Origin: Oscillospiraceae bacterium
GTDB lineage: Bacteria; Bacillota; Clostridia; Oscillospirales; Ruminococcaceae
Assembly (NCBI GenBank): GCA_017481565.1
Contig: JAFUOZ010000112.1
Span: 1-43,640 of the forward strand
DNA length: 43,640 nt
Direction of reading: 5' to 3'
In this document: in pieces, positions 23,127 to 32,461 of the stretch
How the letters are laid out: the number at the start of each line of letters is the position of its first letter
Numbering within the stretch: the first letter of the stretch is position 1
Made by a program: the position numbers and the translations under genes
Notes under the pieces: model-generated
What the model was told of the DNA's origin: nothing
The model's input: only the letters and a program-made list of their open reading frames with translations
Databases searched by the model: none

Positions 23127-24407
23127 TCAGCTTGCTTTGCTGAATAAACGTGCGAAAAATCCCATACCACCCTTTGCACGCTTATAATCCTCATCCGAAA
23201 CAACGACATGACGGGATATATTCAGAAGTATTCCTACCTCCCACAGCTGCATGATAAGCGCAGTTCCTCCGTAGCTGAAAAAGGGCAGTGAGATTCCCGT
23301 ATTAGGTATGGTATTCGTTACAACGGCAATGTTCAGAAGTGCCTGCAGACCTATCTGTACAGTAATTCCGCAGGCAATAAGCATTCCCGATTTATCAACC
23401 GCCTTTGCAGCTATGGTAAAGCCTCTCGCTACAAACATAAGAAACAGTATGATAACAAGCATCGCTCCGATAAAGCCTAATTCCTCACATACTACAGCAA
23501 ATACGAAGTCATTCTTTGACTCGGGAAGATACAGGAATTTCTGTCTGGAATTGCCCAGTCCAAGTCCGAAAATTCCTCCCGAACCGATGGCTATAAGTGA
23601 ATTTCTTGTCTGCCATGTGTCGTCTGCATAGGCTTCATCAAAGGGACGGAGCCAGCTGTTGAATCTTGCTGTCATATAGGTAAACTGATCTGTTACAACA
23701 TAGAAAAGCATCAGTCCCGCTATTGCCGCAACCGCAAGCAGACCAAGCGCTGCAATATATCTCTTGGCAGCACCTCCGATATACATCATGCTTATACACA
23801 GCGCAACCATGATTATCGTTCCTGAGAAGTGGGGCTGCTTTACCATTACAAGTGCATATATTCCAAGCACTATGCCTATGGGAAGAACACCCTTTAAAAA
23901 GCTTTTCATAGACTCGTAATTCAAGGATATCATATATGCCACAACAAGTATCAGCGCAAGCTTTGCCATTTCCGAGGGCTGAAACTCAATTCCTGCGATC
24001 TTTATCCATCTTTTTGAATCGTTATGAGGCGACATTATTCCCGGGACAAAGCACATTAGAAGCAGCGCCAGTCCTCCGAAATATGCAAGCATGACCATGA
24101 TCTCCTTCTGCCACAGATGATAATCCAGAACGGATATCACCAGCATACCCGCAAGTCCTATTCCTGCCATGAAAAGCTGTCTTTCCGCATAGTATGAGCC
24201 TTCAAGTCCCTCGTCTATCGCCCATGCATAGCCTGCCGAAAACATCATTATTATTCCGAATACCAGCAGTACCATGATTATCAGGAACATAGGTGCGTCC
24301 ATTCCTACCTGAAGATCATTCTTCGGAGGAACTACACCCTTTGAAAATAATCTGTACCCATTCTTTTTATTTGTATTGGTATTCGTCCTTGCATTTGAAT
24401 TTGCCAA
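23127..24407 (-). CDS. ftsW: FtsW/SEDS peptidoglycan glycosyltransferase, 426 aa
   Basis: SEDS-family polymerase that builds septal glycan from lipid II with a partner class B PBP. About ten membrane helices. The conserved large loop GLGLGNSRQKFLYLPESKNDFVFAVVCEELG contains the catalytic-region Asp (NDF), and the C-terminal NTGISLPFFSYGG is typical. The loop that often reads PDxGT reads QPHFSGT here. The start codon is TTG at 24407: GGAGG lies seven bases upstream and the next in-frame ATG is 39 codons in, inside the conserved region. The first ~35 residues are a polar Asn/Thr/Lys-rich tail. It directly abuts the MraY-like stop. The partner is probably the PASTA PBP upstream. Confidence 0.93.
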   Translation of the reverse strand: MANSNARTNTNTNKKNGYRLFSKGVVPPKNDLQVGMDAPMFLIIMVLLVFGIIMMFSAGYAWAIDEGLEGSYYAERQLFMAGIGLAGMLVISVLDYHLWQKEIMVMLAYFGGLALLLMCFVPGIMSPHNDSKRWIKIAGIEFQPSEMAKLALILVVAYMISLNYESMKSFLKGVLPIGIVLGIYALVMVKQPHFSGTIIMVALCISMMYIGGAAKRYIAALGLLAVAAIAGLMLFYVVTDQFTYMTARFNSWLRPFDEAYADDTWQTRNSLIAIGSGGIFGLGLGNSRQKFLYLPESKNDFVFAVVCEELGFIGAMLVIILFLMFVARGFTIAAKAVDKSGMLIACGITVQIGLQALLNIAVVTNTIPNTGISLPFFSYGGTALIMQLWEVGILLNISRHVVVSDEDYKRAKGGMGFFARLFSKAS

Positions 24408-25382
24408 TTATTGTCCTCCCTTCATAAAAACCGCTGTCCCTGCCAGTGACGAAAGCACAGCAGTCATGAAAAACATCAGCACGGTATATGCCTTTTTGTA
24501 CCTTTCCGATAAATATCTGCTTAAGGGCGCAGTTTTTCCCATTGCGCCAAGCACCGCTTCCGATATCCTTTCGATAAGCTGCGGCAGCAGCAATATAAAT
24601 ATTATCACAGGCTCACCGGTCCATGCCGTAAGCAATGCCGCTGCCATTCCCGAAAAATAATGTCCTGTTTTTCCGAGAAAGGTTTTCTCAGGAGGAAAGC
24701 CCCACACAAGAAAGCCCATGAACGCTCCCGATACTGCCGCAAAAAATATACTCTCCTCATATTTTTTCATAGTACAGAGTATAAGTATTCCAGCCGCCGC
24801 CATAACAGCTGAGCTTATTGCGGTCACAGAGCTTTCCGAACCCTCTGAGCCTGCAATATCGGCTGTAAGTATCATCAGCGCAAGCATCACGGGATAATAC
24901 CATATACCGCATTTTATATTGCCGTAAAAGGGTATTCCCAGTGTACAGTGTTCACCTATACCCTTATCAATAAACATTACAAGCAGATATACCGCTGACA
25001 TTACAGCATATACCATAAGTCCTATGCTGTAACCGTGACCGCCTTTTTTTCCTGCGGATTCCAGACGGTCAATGTAAAAGCCTGCCGCCGACGCTATAAG
25101 CACTGCCGCCTGTCCTGCAGTAAACAGAGTCATATCTGTCTCATAGACAAGCTGTGAGGATATATACCTCATAACGATATAACCCAGCGCACAGGCTGTA
25201 AATGTGCCTGTATCAAGCAGTGCACCGCCGCCTGTCAGGTTATTTTTCCCCGACGCATCAGCCGTGCCGTTCTCCTGACGGATAAAACGCAGACGGCGAA
25301 GCAGCGGTATCAGCATTTTTCCCGAAAAGGAAGCTATGCCGAATGCCGCCAGTGCCGTAAGCATTATGACCCACATCTGCAT
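24408..25382 (-). CDS. MraY homologue lacking the catalytic motifs, 324 aa
   Basis: It sits in the mraY slot between murF and ftsW and aligns with MraY along its length: GKMLIPLLRRLRFIRQENG at the start, LTGGGALLDTG for TPTMGG, and a FLVWGFPPEKTFLGKTG block for FLVFNAHPAKVFMGDTG. Residues that MraY needs are missing. The DD pair of FLDDY reads YIDR. The NAVNLTDGLDG loop reads LTADIAGSEG. The catalytic Asp of MGDTGS is Lys (LGKTGH), and the HHH motif is absent (RYLSERY). About ten hydrophobic segments remain and the frame is intact, so it is a maintained pseudoenzyme rather than a decaying gene. Its start overlaps the murE-murF stop (TGATG). It may be a scaffold or regulator for FtsW or MurG; an active mraY must lie elsewhere. 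Confidence 0.75.
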   Translation of the reverse strand: MQMWVIMLTALAAFGIASFSGKMLIPLLRRLRFIRQENGTADASGKNNLTGGGALLDTGTFTACALGYIVMRYISSQLVYETDMTLFTAGQAAVLIASAAGFYIDRLESAGKKGGHGYSIGLMVYAVMSAVYLLVMFIDKGIGEHCTLGIPFYGNIKCGIWYYPVMLALMILTADIAGSEGSESSVTAISSAVMAAAGILILCTMKKYEESIFFAAVSGAFMGFLVWGFPPEKTFLGKTGHYFSGMAAALLTAWTGEPVIIFILLLPQLIERISEAVLGAMGKTAPLSRYLSERYKKAYTVLMFFMTAVLSSLAGTAVFMKGGQ

Positions 25383-28270
25383 CAGCCGTTATCTCCGTAG
25401 ACTGACTTGATTATATCCTCCATGTGCATTCCGCGGCTGCCCTTATAGAGAACCACATCGCCTTCCTTAAGCTTCATTTTCAGATAGCCCGAAAGCATTG
25501 AGGGGTCCTCGGTGCTTCCCGAATGATGTCCCATTTCGTCTGCTTTTTTAGCTGCATACTTGGCAAATTTTCCGTAGCATATGAGCAGGTCAACACCTTT
25601 ATTTACAGCGTATTCGCCGATCTCCTCATGAAGCTTTTCGGACATTTCACCAAGCTCCAGCATATCGCCGAATACAAGAACTCTTCTTCCGTCCTTTTCG
25701 GGCTTCATCTCACAGAGAACATCGATAGCCGCCTTCATTGACGCAGGCGCTGCATTGTAGCAGTCAACGATCACCGTCTGACCGCCCTTCTTTTCGATAT
25801 GCTGACGAAGTCCTGTATGGATATAGTTGCTGAGTGCTTCAGCGGCTTCATCTATGCCGCAGCCTGCCTTATATGCCGCCGCAACCGCAAAAAGTGCGTC
25901 TAAAACATGATGAACACCGATAACGGGCAGACGGCATTTTGTGCATATCATGCCGTTATAGTATATATCAAATTCCACGCCGTTTTCGCTGCTTGTGATA
26001 TTCACTGCACGATAATCCGCCTGAGGATTATCAATAGCACAGGTTATTACCTCTCTGTCAAAGGAAAGTCTTGACTTTTCAGCCATAAGCAAGGGGTCGT
26101 CACCGTTTATGATAAGAGGTGCGCCCTCCTTTGCTCCCGAAAGAATCTCCAGCTTGGCCTTTAAGATACCCTCCTGTGAGCCAAGATTCTCAATATGTGA
26201 ATGTCCGATATTTGTAATGATGCAGATATCGGGCTGTGCCGCTCTTGAAAGCTTTCTTATCTCGCCGAAATCGGACATTCCCATTTCAATAGCCGCCGCT
26301 TCCGTTGCGGAATTTATCCTGAACAGCGTAAAGGGCAGACCTATCTCGTTATTTCTGTTGCCCTCTGTTTTCATGGTCTTGTATTTTGAGCCCAGAGCAT
26401 ATGCGACCATTTCCTTTGATGTGGTCTTGCCTACGCTTCCTGTTATACCCACTACCTTAAGACCGAATTTCTTTCTGTAGTAGCCTGCAAGATCAAGCAG
26501 TGCTTTCCTTGAATTCTTTACCACGATGCAGGGGGTATTTTCGATAATACGCTCGGTAAGCGCACATACCGCTCCAAGCTTTGCAACCGCCAGTGCCGCA
26601 AATGCGTTTCCGTCAAAATTCTCGCCCTTTATTGCGATAAATATACTTCCTTTTTTTATAGTACGGGTATCTGAGCTTATTTCGTCCACATAGACCTTAC
26701 AATCGGGGTCAAACGCCGCACCGTAGCTTCTGCCGTTTACAGCCTCGCATATCTCTCCCAAAGTAAGAGTTTCTCTGCGGACTGAGGGGGAAACTACAGT
26801 TCTTGCGCTTCTCATAGCCTCCGCTACGATCTCACGCTCGTCAAAGTGTATATGCTCATCATCTGCAAGTATCTGATAATCCTCGTGACCCTTTCCTGCA
26901 AGAAGGATAACATCTCCGCTTTCCGCCTGCTGTATCGCATGGAAGATAGCCTCTCTTCTGTCGGTTATACGGTCGTATGAGGTCTTTGCGGAAAAGCCTG
27001 CCGCAATTTCATCTATAATATCGTCAGGGTCTTCGTTTCTTGGATTATCCGATGTAACTATAATGTGATCCGCAAATTTTTCAACTGCCTTCGCCATTAA
27101 GGGACGCTTTGTCTTATCCCTGTCGCCGCCGCAGCCGAAAAGACACACAAGACGGCCTCTTGTATTCTCACGGACAGCAGGAAGTACATTTTCAAGTGCA
27201 TCGGGTGAATGTGCATAATCACACACAACGGTAAAATCACCGTCAACGGGAATTATCTCACAGCGTCCCCTTACTCCCGAAAACTCCGCAAATGCAGAAG
27301 CCACCTTTTCCTTGGGTATGCCAAGTCTGATACATACCGCCGCCGCCGCAACCGCATTCACTACATTAAAGCGTCCTACCATATTAAGTGTAACAGGATA
27401 TGTTACAGGCTTTGAACCCGATGTACAGAACCAGAACTTCATTCCGTCTGCGGAAGGACGTATATCCTTTGCATAGACAGATGCCTGCTTTGTTCCCGAA
27501 TAGGCATACTTCTCTCCCGATATTTCATCATAGAGCCTTTTTCCGTATTCATCATCTATATTTACATAAGCCGCCCTGCATCTGCCTGCAAAAAGCTTTT
27601 TCTTTGCAAGATAATAATTTTCCATGGTCTTATGATAATCAAGATGATCTCTTGTAAGATTTGTAAATACTGCCGCTTCAAAAAACGCAGGGCCTATCCT
27701 GTTCTGTTCAAGGGCGAAGGAGGTCACCTCCATTACCGCATAGTCACAGCCTGCGGTCACCATTCTGTCGAATATGGAATACAGCTCGGAAACTCTCGGT
27801 GTTGTGGGAGTTGAACCGTCACGGTCTATCTCCTCGCCGCCGATGAATATTCCTGTTGTTCCGATAAGTCCCACTTTCTTTCTGTCGGTCTCAAGCACAT
27901 GTGCTATCATAGCTGTCATCGTGGATTTTCCGTTGGTACCCGTCACACCGATAAGCTTAAGCTTTTTTTCGGGGTGACCGTACCATGCAGCACACAGATG
28001 ACCGTAAAATTCTCTTGAATCCTCTACGATAAGCTGTGGCTGTACTCCCGTATCACGCTCGCATACAACGCATACCGCTCCCATTGCAAGCATTTCCTTA
28101 GCCTTGTCGTGTCCGTCAAAGCTTGCGCCCTTTATGCACACAAAGACCATACCCGGCTGAAGCTGTCTTGTATCATCGGTTATTCCCGTTACATCTGCCT
28201 TCGGGTCTATCCCCTTTGCCTGAAAGCTCATTGACTTTCCCGCATCATTAAATAAATCGCCTAATCTCAT
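25382..28270 (-). CDS. murE-murF: MurE-MurF fusion ligase, 962 aa
   Basis: Two successive Mur ligases in one chain. Residues 1 to about 490 are MurE: TDDTRQLQPG near the N-terminus, ATP loop GVTGTNGKST (108-117), STPTTPR (153-159), EVTSFALEQNR, and DNPR (408-411), the motif of meso-diaminopimelate-adding enzymes. After a short linker, residues 500-962 are MurF: SSDTRTIKKGSIFIAIKG, GITGSVGKTTSKEM (608-621), EGNRNNEIGLP, NIGHSHIENLGS and the C-terminal FGDMLELGE. The protein would convert UDP-MurNAc-dipeptide to the tripeptide and then add D-Ala-D-Ala. No stop or frameshift interrupts the join. GAGGTG precedes the ATG. MurE-MurF fusions are known in a few other bacteria; substrate channelling is an inference. 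Confidence 0.94.
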   Translation of the reverse strand: MRLGDLFNDAGKSMSFQAKGIDPKADVTGITDDTRQLQPGMVFVCIKGASFDGHDKAKEMLAMGAVCVVCERDTGVQPQLIVEDSREFYGHLCAAWYGHPEKKLKLIGVTGTNGKSTMTAMIAHVLETDRKKVGLIGTTGIFIGGEEIDRDGSTPTTPRVSELYSIFDRMVTAGCDYAVMEVTSFALEQNRIGPAFFEAAVFTNLTRDHLDYHKTMENYYLAKKKLFAGRCRAAYVNIDDEYGKRLYDEISGEKYAYSGTKQASVYAKDIRPSADGMKFWFCTSGSKPVTYPVTLNMVGRFNVVNAVAAAAVCIRLGIPKEKVASAFAEFSGVRGRCEIIPVDGDFTVVCDYAHSPDALENVLPAVRENTRGRLVCLFGCGGDRDKTKRPLMAKAVEKFADHIIVTSDNPRNEDPDDIIDEIAAGFSAKTSYDRITDRREAIFHAIQQAESGDVILLAGKGHEDYQILADDEHIHFDEREIVAEAMRSARTVVSPSVRRETLTLGEICEAVNGRSYGAAFDPDCKVYVDEISSDTRTIKKGSIFIAIKGENFDGNAFAALAVAKLGAVCALTERIIENTPCIVVKNSRKALLDLAGYYRKKFGLKVVGITGSVGKTTSKEMVAYALGSKYKTMKTEGNRNNEIGLPFTLFRINSATEAAAIEMGMSDFGEIRKLSRAAQPDICIITNIGHSHIENLGSQEGILKAKLEILSGAKEGAPLIINGDDPLLMAEKSRLSFDREVITCAIDNPQADYRAVNITSSENGVEFDIYYNGMICTKCRLPVIGVHHVLDALFAVAAAYKAGCGIDEAAEALSNYIHTGLRQHIEKKGGQTVIVDCYNAAPASMKAAIDVLCEMKPEKDGRRVLVFGDMLELGEMSEKLHEEIGEYAVNKGVDLLICYGKFAKYAAKKADEMGHHSGSTEDPSMLSGYLKMKLKEGDVVLYKGSRGMHMEDIIKSVYGDNG

Positions 28271-28378
28271 ATTGCACCTCTGTATACAGATTGATATCCT
28301 GCACGGTCATATACATTATTAACCATACAGACATACAGCTATTCACTGTTTTCTGTCAACTGTTGAATATATTATATG

Positions 28379-30832
28379 TTATCCTTCGTCCTTAATGGTA
28401 AAGTATACCTCCACAACCGTTCCTCTGGGAACAAGGTCGCCGTAGTAGTAATTCTGCGCACTGGAAACAGCGCCCGAATGATTTGCCGCACCGTCTCCCA
28501 CCTTGAAGTTAAGTCCTGCCTGTGAAAGCAGCAGATTGACATCTGATACGGAATAACCGAGAACATTGGGTACTGTTGTATATTCCGTTTCATAATCCTC
28601 CTCGGTGTAGAGGATAACTCTTCCCTCTCTGGGAACGCCCGAGCCTCTTGCAGGCATCTGCGCAACGACTGAATCGCCCTCGCCGATAACCTCTACCGTA
28701 AGACCAAGCTCCTCAAGAGTTTCCTGCGCTCTTTCGCAGGTATGACCCTCAACGGAAGGAACTGTTATATCCATAGCCGCAAGCTCCTCGTCGGTATATT
28801 CGGGATAATAGTTGAGTGCGGGAAGGATCTCCTTGAAGGTATTTCTTACAACGGGACACGCCGTAACGCTTCCGTAATAGATATGGCTGCCGTTTGCGTC
28901 ATATCCCAGAGGCTCGTCGATAACTACAAGCATGATTATCTCAGGATCGTCAGCAGGGAAAAATCCGCAGTATGAGGAAGCATAAAGGTCCTCTCTCTTT
29001 TCCTGGATATTCTTATCCTGCTTCTGAGCCGTACCCGACTTACCGCCGATCTTATAACCCTTGATATATGCGTTAGAACCGCCGTTTGCATTAACAACGG
29101 TTTCAAGAACAGATCTCATCTGTGCGGAGGTCTCCTCCGAGATGACCTGTCTCTTGACTGTGGTTTCCGCTGTTTTTACGATATTTCCGTTTGCATCAAC
29201 CACCTTGCTTACAACATAGGGCTGCAGCAGATAACCGCCGTTTACAACCGCCGCATAGGCTGTTATCATCTGAAGAGGGGTTATCTTATTTGACTGACCG
29301 AATGCACATGAAGCAAGCTCAACAGGTCCCATATTCTCAGCGCTTACATAGATACTGTCTACCTCGCCGGGAAGATCTATACCTGTTTTCTCGGTAAAGC
29401 CGAAGGCCTTGAAATAGTTGCAGAAATTTGTTCCTCCGAGAGCCTGACCCGTCTGTATAAAGTAAGGGTTACAGGATGTGGTCATGGCTCTTGTAAAATC
29501 AAGCATACCGTGAGCACGGGCTGACCAGCAGTGGAAGTCCGTATCAACAACGGTATATGTATAATTGCAGCCGAAGGACGTATTTATACTGATCGCCTTT
29601 TCTTCAAGTGCTGCCGAACCTGTTATTACCTTGAATACCGAACCGGGATAATAAAGCTCGGTGATAGTCTTGTTCTTCCACTGCTGCTCACGCATGGAAG
29701 AATATGTCTGATCGTAAAGCTCCTGCAGGGTTATGCCCTGTTCATACGCCTTAAGCTCATATTCACCCATCATTGTAGGATCAGGTTCGCTTTCGTGCTC
29801 ATCATCATCGTCACGCTTTTTCTCCTTGTCGATAAGCTCCTGAATCTCTTCCAGCTCCTTACGGTCGTCCTCGTAATAAATGGCATTTCTGTCGTTAAGG
29901 TCATATCCGGGAGCGGTTGCCATTGCAAGCACTGCGCCTGTCTTTGCGTTCATGATGATACCGCAGGCTCTGTTCTCAACACCGTAATCCTCTACTGCCT
30001 GAGCAAGATTCTTTTCAAGGCTGTACTGAAGCTTTTCATTTATCGTAAGATAAACGGAGCTTCCGTCCTGAGCGGAATAATTCTCCTCATTCTTATAAGG
30101 CATTTCGTTTCCGTTTGCGTCGGTAGCGGTGATTATCTTACCGTCAACGCCTGCAAGATATTCATTGTAATATGCTTCAACGCCGTATACTCCGTCGCCG
30201 TCGAAATTGGTAAAGCCGACGATAGACGCTGCAAGGTCGCCCTGAGGATAATATCTCTTTGTACCCTGTTCGGTATAGATAACACCGAATGCGAGAGCCG
30301 CTTCGTTTGCAGCCGCAAGAATAGCGTCTGCCTTGGGCTTTTCGATCTCAGAAGCGATCTTGAGCCACTGTGAATTGGGATTATCCTTTATGGTATCCTC
30401 AATATCGGCAATAACTCCGTCATATGTAACACCCTGATCCTTCAGATTATCCGCAAGTATTCTTGCAACGGTCTGTTTCTGACGCTTCTGCTCGGTAAGA
30501 CCTGTTGCGGTATCTACCTTTTCATTATCAAGATCGTTCAGCAGCTTGGGAGCTACTACTATAGTATAAACCGTAGCCGACTGAGCAAGTATCTTTCCGT
30601 CGGAGTCATATATACTTCCTCTGTTGGCTTCCACCTTTTTGCCCTTGAACTGATTTTCATTTGCAAGCGCTTCATACCTTGCGTTATTCTTGATAGATAT
30701 CGTAATAAGATTGCTTATTATCACCAGTGCAACAATAAGCATTACTCCGCTTACCAGGAGCATTCTCATTCTCATGGTAGAATCGGGACGGTGTGTATCC
30801 TTACGTTTAAGTGTGACCTTCTTTGAACCCAT
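28379..30832 (-). CDS. ftsI: Class B PBP with two PASTA domains (FtsI/SpoVD/PBP2x type), 817 aa
   Basis: Transpeptidase crosslinking septal or spore peptidoglycan. It has a basic cytoplasmic tail and a single helix (about 23-46). The dimerisation region includes NRGSIYDSDGKILA and GVEAYYNEYLAG. The catalytic domain holds SVFK (serine nucleophile motif), SCN and KSGT. Two PASTA domains follow (VPSVEGHTCERAQETLEELG and VPNVLGYSVSDVNLLLSQAG), which bind uncrosslinked peptidoglycan. An insertion of about 60 charged residues (RDDDDEHESEPDP and flanks) comes just before the SxxK motif. AAAGGAA precedes the ATG. PASTA PBPs in this position are PBP2x in cocci and SpoVD in spore-formers; the sequence does not decide between the roles. 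Confidence 0.93.
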   Translation of the reverse strand: MGSKKVTLKRKDTHRPDSTMRMRMLLVSGVMLIVALVIISNLITISIKNNARYEALANENQFKGKKVEANRGSIYDSDGKILAQSATVYTIVVAPKLLNDLDNEKVDTATGLTEQKRQKQTVARILADNLKDQGVTYDGVIADIEDTIKDNPNSQWLKIASEIEKPKADAILAAANEAALAFGVIYTEQGTKRYYPQGDLAASIVGFTNFDGDGVYGVEAYYNEYLAGVDGKIITATDANGNEMPYKNEENYSAQDGSSVYLTINEKLQYSLEKNLAQAVEDYGVENRACGIIMNAKTGAVLAMATAPGYDLNDRNAIYYEDDRKELEEIQELIDKEKKRDDDDEHESEPDPTMMGEYELKAYEQGITLQELYDQTYSSMREQQWKNKTITELYYPGSVFKVITGSAALEEKAISINTSFGCNYTYTVVDTDFHCWSARAHGMLDFTRAMTTSCNPYFIQTGQALGGTNFCNYFKAFGFTEKTGIDLPGEVDSIYVSAENMGPVELASCAFGQSNKITPLQMITAYAAVVNGGYLLQPYVVSKVVDANGNIVKTAETTVKRQVISEETSAQMRSVLETVVNANGGSNAYIKGYKIGGKSGTAQKQDKNIQEKREDLYASSYCGFFPADDPEIIMLVVIDEPLGYDANGSHIYYGSVTACPVVRNTFKEILPALNYYPEYTDEELAAMDITVPSVEGHTCERAQETLEELGLTVEVIGEGDSVVAQMPARGSGVPREGRVILYTEEDYETEYTTVPNVLGYSVSDVNLLLSQAGLNFKVGDGAANHSGAVSSAQNYYYGDLVPRGTVVEVYFTIKDEG

Positions 30833-30872
30833 GTGCTGTTCCTTTCTTTATCTTTATAAATATAAATAACAT

Positions 30873-30907
30873 TAAAAAACGGGCTGCGTAAATGCTCCGC
30901 CGCCCGC
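30873..30907 (-). terminator. Terminator-like hairpin between ftsL and the PBP gene
   Basis: Minus strand: GCGGGC / GCCCGT arms with an inner GCG/CGC, followed at once by TTTTTT. Inside the dcw cluster it could attenuate read-through into the PBP and later genes. Confidence 0.6.
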
Positions 30908-30939
30908 TGTCAGGGGTAGCCCAACGGAACACCGATTTT

Positions 30940-31428
30940 CTATCCCCTTAAATATTCCCAGAACTCCTCAACCTCGCTGACGATCTTTACGAAGAAATTC
31001 TCCTCTGCTTCGGGAATTTCTATAACATTTCCGCTTTCAAGGCGGATATATTCGCACTGACCCTTATCCAGCTTCTGCATGCCCAGAACATTCTCGGCAT
31101 AGCTTTCTACTGCCTTTGTGGAGCTTTTCTTTTCAATTTCCGTTTTCATGCGGTTGTTCTCGTTCCTGAGCACCTGAACCTCCGCCTGCTGCTTGTTTAT
31201 CTCATTCTTTATGGCTGTTACCTGTACCTTGCTGTTTATAACTGCATAAAGCATAAGTATACTGAGCGCAACGCCTATCATTATCCTTGCATAAGTACCC
31301 GGCTCTTCATCGGTACGTTTTGTATATCTTATTTTCGCCGATGACTGCGACGGATTTGTATGCTTTATTTTTTCCTCTACCTGACCTATATCAAGCTCTC
31401 TTGCGGTATTTCTTCTTCTGTCTGACAT
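30940..31428 (-). CDS. ftsL: FtsL-like division protein, 162 aa
   Basis: Bitopic division protein that with DivIC/FtsB activates the FtsW-PBP pair. It has a basic polar cytoplasmic tail of about 45 residues and one membrane helix (about 47-66, RIMIGVALSILMLYAVIN). A leucine-zipper-like coiled coil follows (KNEINKQQAEVQVLRNENNRMKTE split by short turns), then the typical AENVLGMQKLDKGQ motif and an acidic C-terminus. It starts six bases after the rsmH stop with AGGAAG inside that gene's end. Identity as FtsL rests on topology and gene order, since sequence is poorly conserved. Confidence 0.85.
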   Translation of the reverse strand: MSDRRRNTARELDIGQVEEKIKHTNPSQSSAKIRYTKRTDEEPGTYARIMIGVALSILMLYAVINSKVQVTAIKNEINKQQAEVQVLRNENNRMKTEIEKKSSTKAVESYAENVLGMQKLDKGQCEYIRLESGNVIEIPEAEENFFVKIVSEVEEFWEYLRG

Positions 31429-31434
31429 TTTCCG

Positions 31435-32370
31435 TCACTTCCTTTCGATTTTTTCGATTATCCTGAGCTTTGCGCTTCTGCTTCTGTTATTCTGCATAAG
31501 CTCGTTTTCGTCTGCTTCTATCGGCTTACGGTTTATAAGCTTTCCCCTTGGCTTATTGCCGCATATACACTGAGGGAAATCGGGCGGACAAGTACAGCCC
31601 GTACAGAAGGACGCAAATCTCTGCTTTACTATCCTGTCCTCCAGTGAATGAAAGGTGATTATACATAATCTGCCGCCGTACGAAAGCATATCAAAGGCAT
31701 CATCAAGAGCCCTGTCCAGATGATCAAACTCGCAGTTTACAGCGATCCTTATTGCCTGAAAAGCTTTTTTACAAGGATTTTTATCCCGTCTGAACTTTGC
31801 GGGATATGAATTCTTTACGATATCCGCAAGTCTGCCTGTCGTCATTATCGGATCGTTTTCACGTTCCTTTACGATATTTGCGGCTATCTTTCTTGCGAAT
31901 TTCTCCTCGCCGTATTCAAAGAGTATCTTAGAAAGCTGTGCTTCGGAATAGCTGTTTACTATATCAGCCGCCGAAACGCCCTCCTGTGACATTCTCATAT
32001 CAAGAGGTGCATCACCGTGATAGGAAAAGCCTCTTTCCTCGTTATCCAGCTGATATGAAGAGACTCCCAGATCAAGAAGTATCCCGTCATATTCCGCAAT
32101 ACCAAGTCTGTCGGATATATCCTTTATTTCGGAGTAATTTCCGTGTACCACCTGTGCATTCTTATACACCGAAAGTCTTTCCGAAGCTGTTTTCACTGCA
32201 TCGGGATCACGGTCAACGCCTATAAGCCGTCCGTTATCACCCAGAAGCTCCGCTATTTTCCGTGAATGACCCGCTCCGCCGCAGGTGCCGTCCATATATA
32301 CTCCGTCAGGTTTTATATCAAGTCCCGTAAGGCACTGCGAAAGCAGCACGGGAATATGTGAAAATTCCAT
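31435..32370 (-). CDS. rsmH: RsmH, 16S rRNA C1402 N4-methyltransferase, 311 aa
   Basis: SAM-dependent methyltransferase acting on the ribosomal decoding site. MDGTCGGAGHSRKIAE (SAM loop), GVDRDPDA, GILLDLGVSSYQLD, RGFSYHGDAPLDMRM and NPCKKAFQAIRIAVN are all present. Length is typical when started at the ATG at 32370, with AAGGAA about ten bases upstream and sequence MEFSHIPVLL. The open frame runs 62 codons further up, but that part lies across a promoter and has no family similarity. A second promoter in the mraZ-rsmH gap can drive it independently of mraZ. It has a cysteine-rich run near the C-terminus (CTGCTCPPDFPQCICG), seen in many clostridial RsmH. Confidence 0.95.
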   Translation of the reverse strand: MEFSHIPVLLSQCLTGLDIKPDGVYMDGTCGGAGHSRKIAELLGDNGRLIGVDRDPDAVKTASERLSVYKNAQVVHGNYSEIKDISDRLGIAEYDGILLDLGVSSYQLDNEERGFSYHGDAPLDMRMSQEGVSAADIVNSYSEAQLSKILFEYGEEKFARKIAANIVKERENDPIMTTGRLADIVKNSYPAKFRRDKNPCKKAFQAIRIAVNCEFDHLDRALDDAFDMLSYGGRLCIITFHSLEDRIVKQRFASFCTGCTCPPDFPQCICGNKPRGKLINRKPIEADENELMQNNRSRSAKLRIIEKIERK

Positions 32371-32413
32371 TAAATGATCGTTCCTTAAGTTATTATATGA
32401 AAGATACACTATA

Positions 32414-32442
32414 ATTATATACCATATCTGACTAAAAATCAA
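32414..32442 (-). promoter_or_regulatory. Internal promoter between mraZ and rsmH
   Basis: Minus strand: TTGATT (32437-32442), a 17-bp spacer and a perfect TATAAT (32414-32419). It allows rsmH and the downstream dcw genes to escape MraZ control. Confidence 0.7.
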
Positions 32443-32461
32443 GTATATATTATGTAAAAAC

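Noticed and set aside
23800..23860. QPHFSGT in FtsW as a loss of an essential Asp
   Set aside because: The catalytic-region Asp of SEDS proteins is in the NDFVFAVVCEE loop, which is intact; the other position is, to my knowledge, variable in clostridial FtsW.
28331..28359. Perfect TTGACA upstream of murE-murF as a promoter
   Set aside because: No acceptable -10 lies at 16-18 bp on the minus strand, so it is not listed as a promoter.
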